Below, piece by piece: positions 63,325 through 64,000 of a stretch of DNA of 64,000 nucleotides; the first letter of the stretch is position 1, and each line of letters starts with the position of its first letter. The position numbers and the translations under genes were made by a program. The notes below the pieces were generated by a model that ran no database searches, was not told the DNA's origin, and saw only the letters and a list, made by a program, of their open reading frames with translations. The DNA comes from Leptospira ellinghausenii (GTDB lineage: Bacteria > Spirochaetota > Leptospiria > Leptospirales > Leptospiraceae): assembly GCF_003114815.1 (NCBI RefSeq), contig NZ_BFAZ01000005.1:210343-274342 (forward strand). Reading direction: 5' to 3'.

Positions 63325-63546
63325 TTAGGTCAGACAAGCAAAAACAGTCCAGGGACCAGACATACCACTCATTCCAGCCGAAGAGCCTGCAGACAAACCA
63401 TTTATCAAGGTTCCAAATACAAAGAGGCCATTTACATTGGTGGTCATAAGCTTTCTCACACCATCAGATCTCACATAATTTGTATTAGGTTTTAATACCC
63501 AATCAATTTTATTGGCTGAAAGAAAGTCGGCATTCGGGGCTTTAGA
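63325..63546 (-). pseudogene. Remnant of a DUF1554-type Leptospira gene
   Basis: The minus strand reads SKAPNADFLSANKIDWVLKPN, then TNYVRSDGVRKLMTTNVNG, LFVFGTLINGLSAGSSAG and MSGMSGPWTVFACLT, then a stop. The DWVLKPNTxYVRxDG ... TTNxNGLF pattern is that of the Leptospira DUF1554 domain. An in-frame stop (63549-63547) precedes it, and no start codon or signal peptide is joined to it. The fragment covers only the middle part of the domain. The copy 2 of the diverged repeat lies next to it (63651-63769). Confidence 0.65.
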
Positions 63547-63650
63547 CTAATGCTCAAGAGACTGGTTGGCACAATCACTTGGATCTCAATTTAGAATGAT
63601 TTGTCCATTGATAGGTAACCGATTGAATTTTGTTGCAGGTCGAAAATAGA

Positions 63651-63769
63651 GTCGCCTCTCGCGCCAACTGGCTTCCAATAATGGGCAATCTGTTCCTAGG
63701 ATCGGGATTCCCGTTTGGATTAGGATGAAAATCTTAGCAAAAGTCGAAGGACTTACCTATGTAGGAAAT
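63651..63769 (+). repeat. Diverged 120-bp direct repeat, copy 2
   Basis: The partner of 60230-60349. The frame VASRANWLPIMGNLFLGSG ends in TGA, then is followed in another frame by MKILAKVEGLTYVGNTYVF and TGA. Both copies are eroded and probably derive from one gene family. Confidence 0.7.
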
Positions 63770-63810
63770 ACATACGTTTTCTGACTTTTTCAAAACACAC
63801 TTCCAAACAT

Positions 63811-63843
63811 AAAAAAAGCCTCACATCTTTCGACGCAAGGCTT
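63811..63843 (-). terminator. Rho-independent terminator of the 23S rRNA transcript
   Basis: On the minus strand a 12-bp stem (63843-63832 with 63827-63816, with three G-T pairs) and a GAAA loop are followed by a run of seven T. It lies about 80 bases after the 23S rRNA 3' end, with no gene in between. Confidence 0.85.
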
Positions 63844-63925
63844 CTCCCAACATTTATATACGACATGTAAGTTAACAAACAACGCTACAATCTATACATA
63901 CACGTTAACACGTGTATATTGTAAT
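63844..63925 (-). other. 23S rRNA 3' trailer with small hairpin
   Basis: On the minus strand ATACACG-TGTTAA-CGTGTAT forms a 7-bp hairpin just behind the mature 23S rRNA end. Its sequence is palindromic and may serve RNA processing. No 5S rRNA or tRNA gene is in this trailer. Confidence 0.5.
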
Positions 63926-64000
63926 ATGGTCAAGCCGATCGAGCGATTAGTATCACTTGGCTGAATCCATTACTGAACTTACACCTGTGACCTATCAACC
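63926..64000 (-). rRNA. rrl: 23S rRNA, 3' end (continues beyond the window)
   Basis: On the minus strand the sequence beginning GGTTGATAGGTCACAGGTGT and ending near ACTAATCGCTCGATCGGCTT corresponds to the last 75 bases of bacterial 23S rRNA (E. coli GGGTTGATAGGCCGGGTGTG ... TACTAATGAACCGTGAGGCT). The rest of the gene lies beyond the right edge. The mature 3' end is estimated within about five bases. A terminator follows without a 5S gene. Confidence 0.9.

Noticed and set aside
63274..63495. 73-residue plus-strand frame near the right end
   Set aside because: It lies opposite the DUF1554 remnant, which has clear family similarity on the minus strand.

Overview
The window is low-GC, gene-dense chromosomal DNA from a spirochaete, most likely a saprophytic (non-pathogenic) Leptospira. 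The reasons are a cysteine-free PerR of the Leptospira type, secreted KatG, many Leptospira-style lipoproteins (lipoboxes such as LLGNC and LFSAC), a DUF1554-type gene remnant, and a 23S rRNA 3' end that runs straight into a terminator with no 5S gene behind it. Leptospira keeps its rRNA genes unlinked. The species is inferred, not proven.

Layout. 1-6364 (minus): SpoIIE-type phosphatase, histidine kinase, a membrane flavin/Fe-S oxidoreductase with rearranged motifs, and a truncated glycerate kinase. 6365-10615: perR with its own operator, then a lipoprotein, a ketopantoate-reductase homologue, a winged-helix regulator, a DoxX protein and a twin cNMP-domain regulator. 10657-17181 (minus): a complete, tightly coupled eboA-F cluster. 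It is a six-gene module for an unidentified small molecule or its export, with an alginate-export-type porin divergent from it. 19290-28645: regulator/enzyme pairs (TetR with a medium-chain dehydrogenase; TetR with fadH and an acyl-CoA dehydrogenase), each with visible palindromic operators, plus hemolysin III, an EF-hand protein and a broken serine hydrolase gene. 28744-33360: a divergent neutral ceramidase and endoglycoceramidase, a glycosphingolipid-degrading pair. 33364-41640: AraC/NmrA, a luciferase-like monooxygenase, an esterase lipoprotein, eutBC without microcompartment genes, and a photolyase lacking the Fe-S cysteines.

41700-47151: exported KatG and a HiPIP in one operon behind two PerR-box-like palindromes that match the one in front of perR, then PEP carboxylase. 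47160-59629: small secreted proteins, a short RecQ, DJ-1/PfpI proteins, HxlR with an F420-reductase-like gene, a CPBP protease, membrane AraC regulators, and an adenylate cyclase with about 17 membrane segments. 60029-64000: an eroded region with gene remnants and a diverged 120-bp direct repeat about 3.4 kb apart, a LamG-type lipoprotein, another membrane AraC regulator, and the 23S rRNA 3' end (minus) with its terminator.

Two themes connect the genes. One is peroxide defence: PerR, its boxes, KatG and HiPIP. The other is environmental lipid use: ceramidase, endoglycoceramidase, FadH, acyl-CoA dehydrogenase and ethanolamine ammonia-lyase. No CRISPR array, transposase, tRNA or phage gene was seen.
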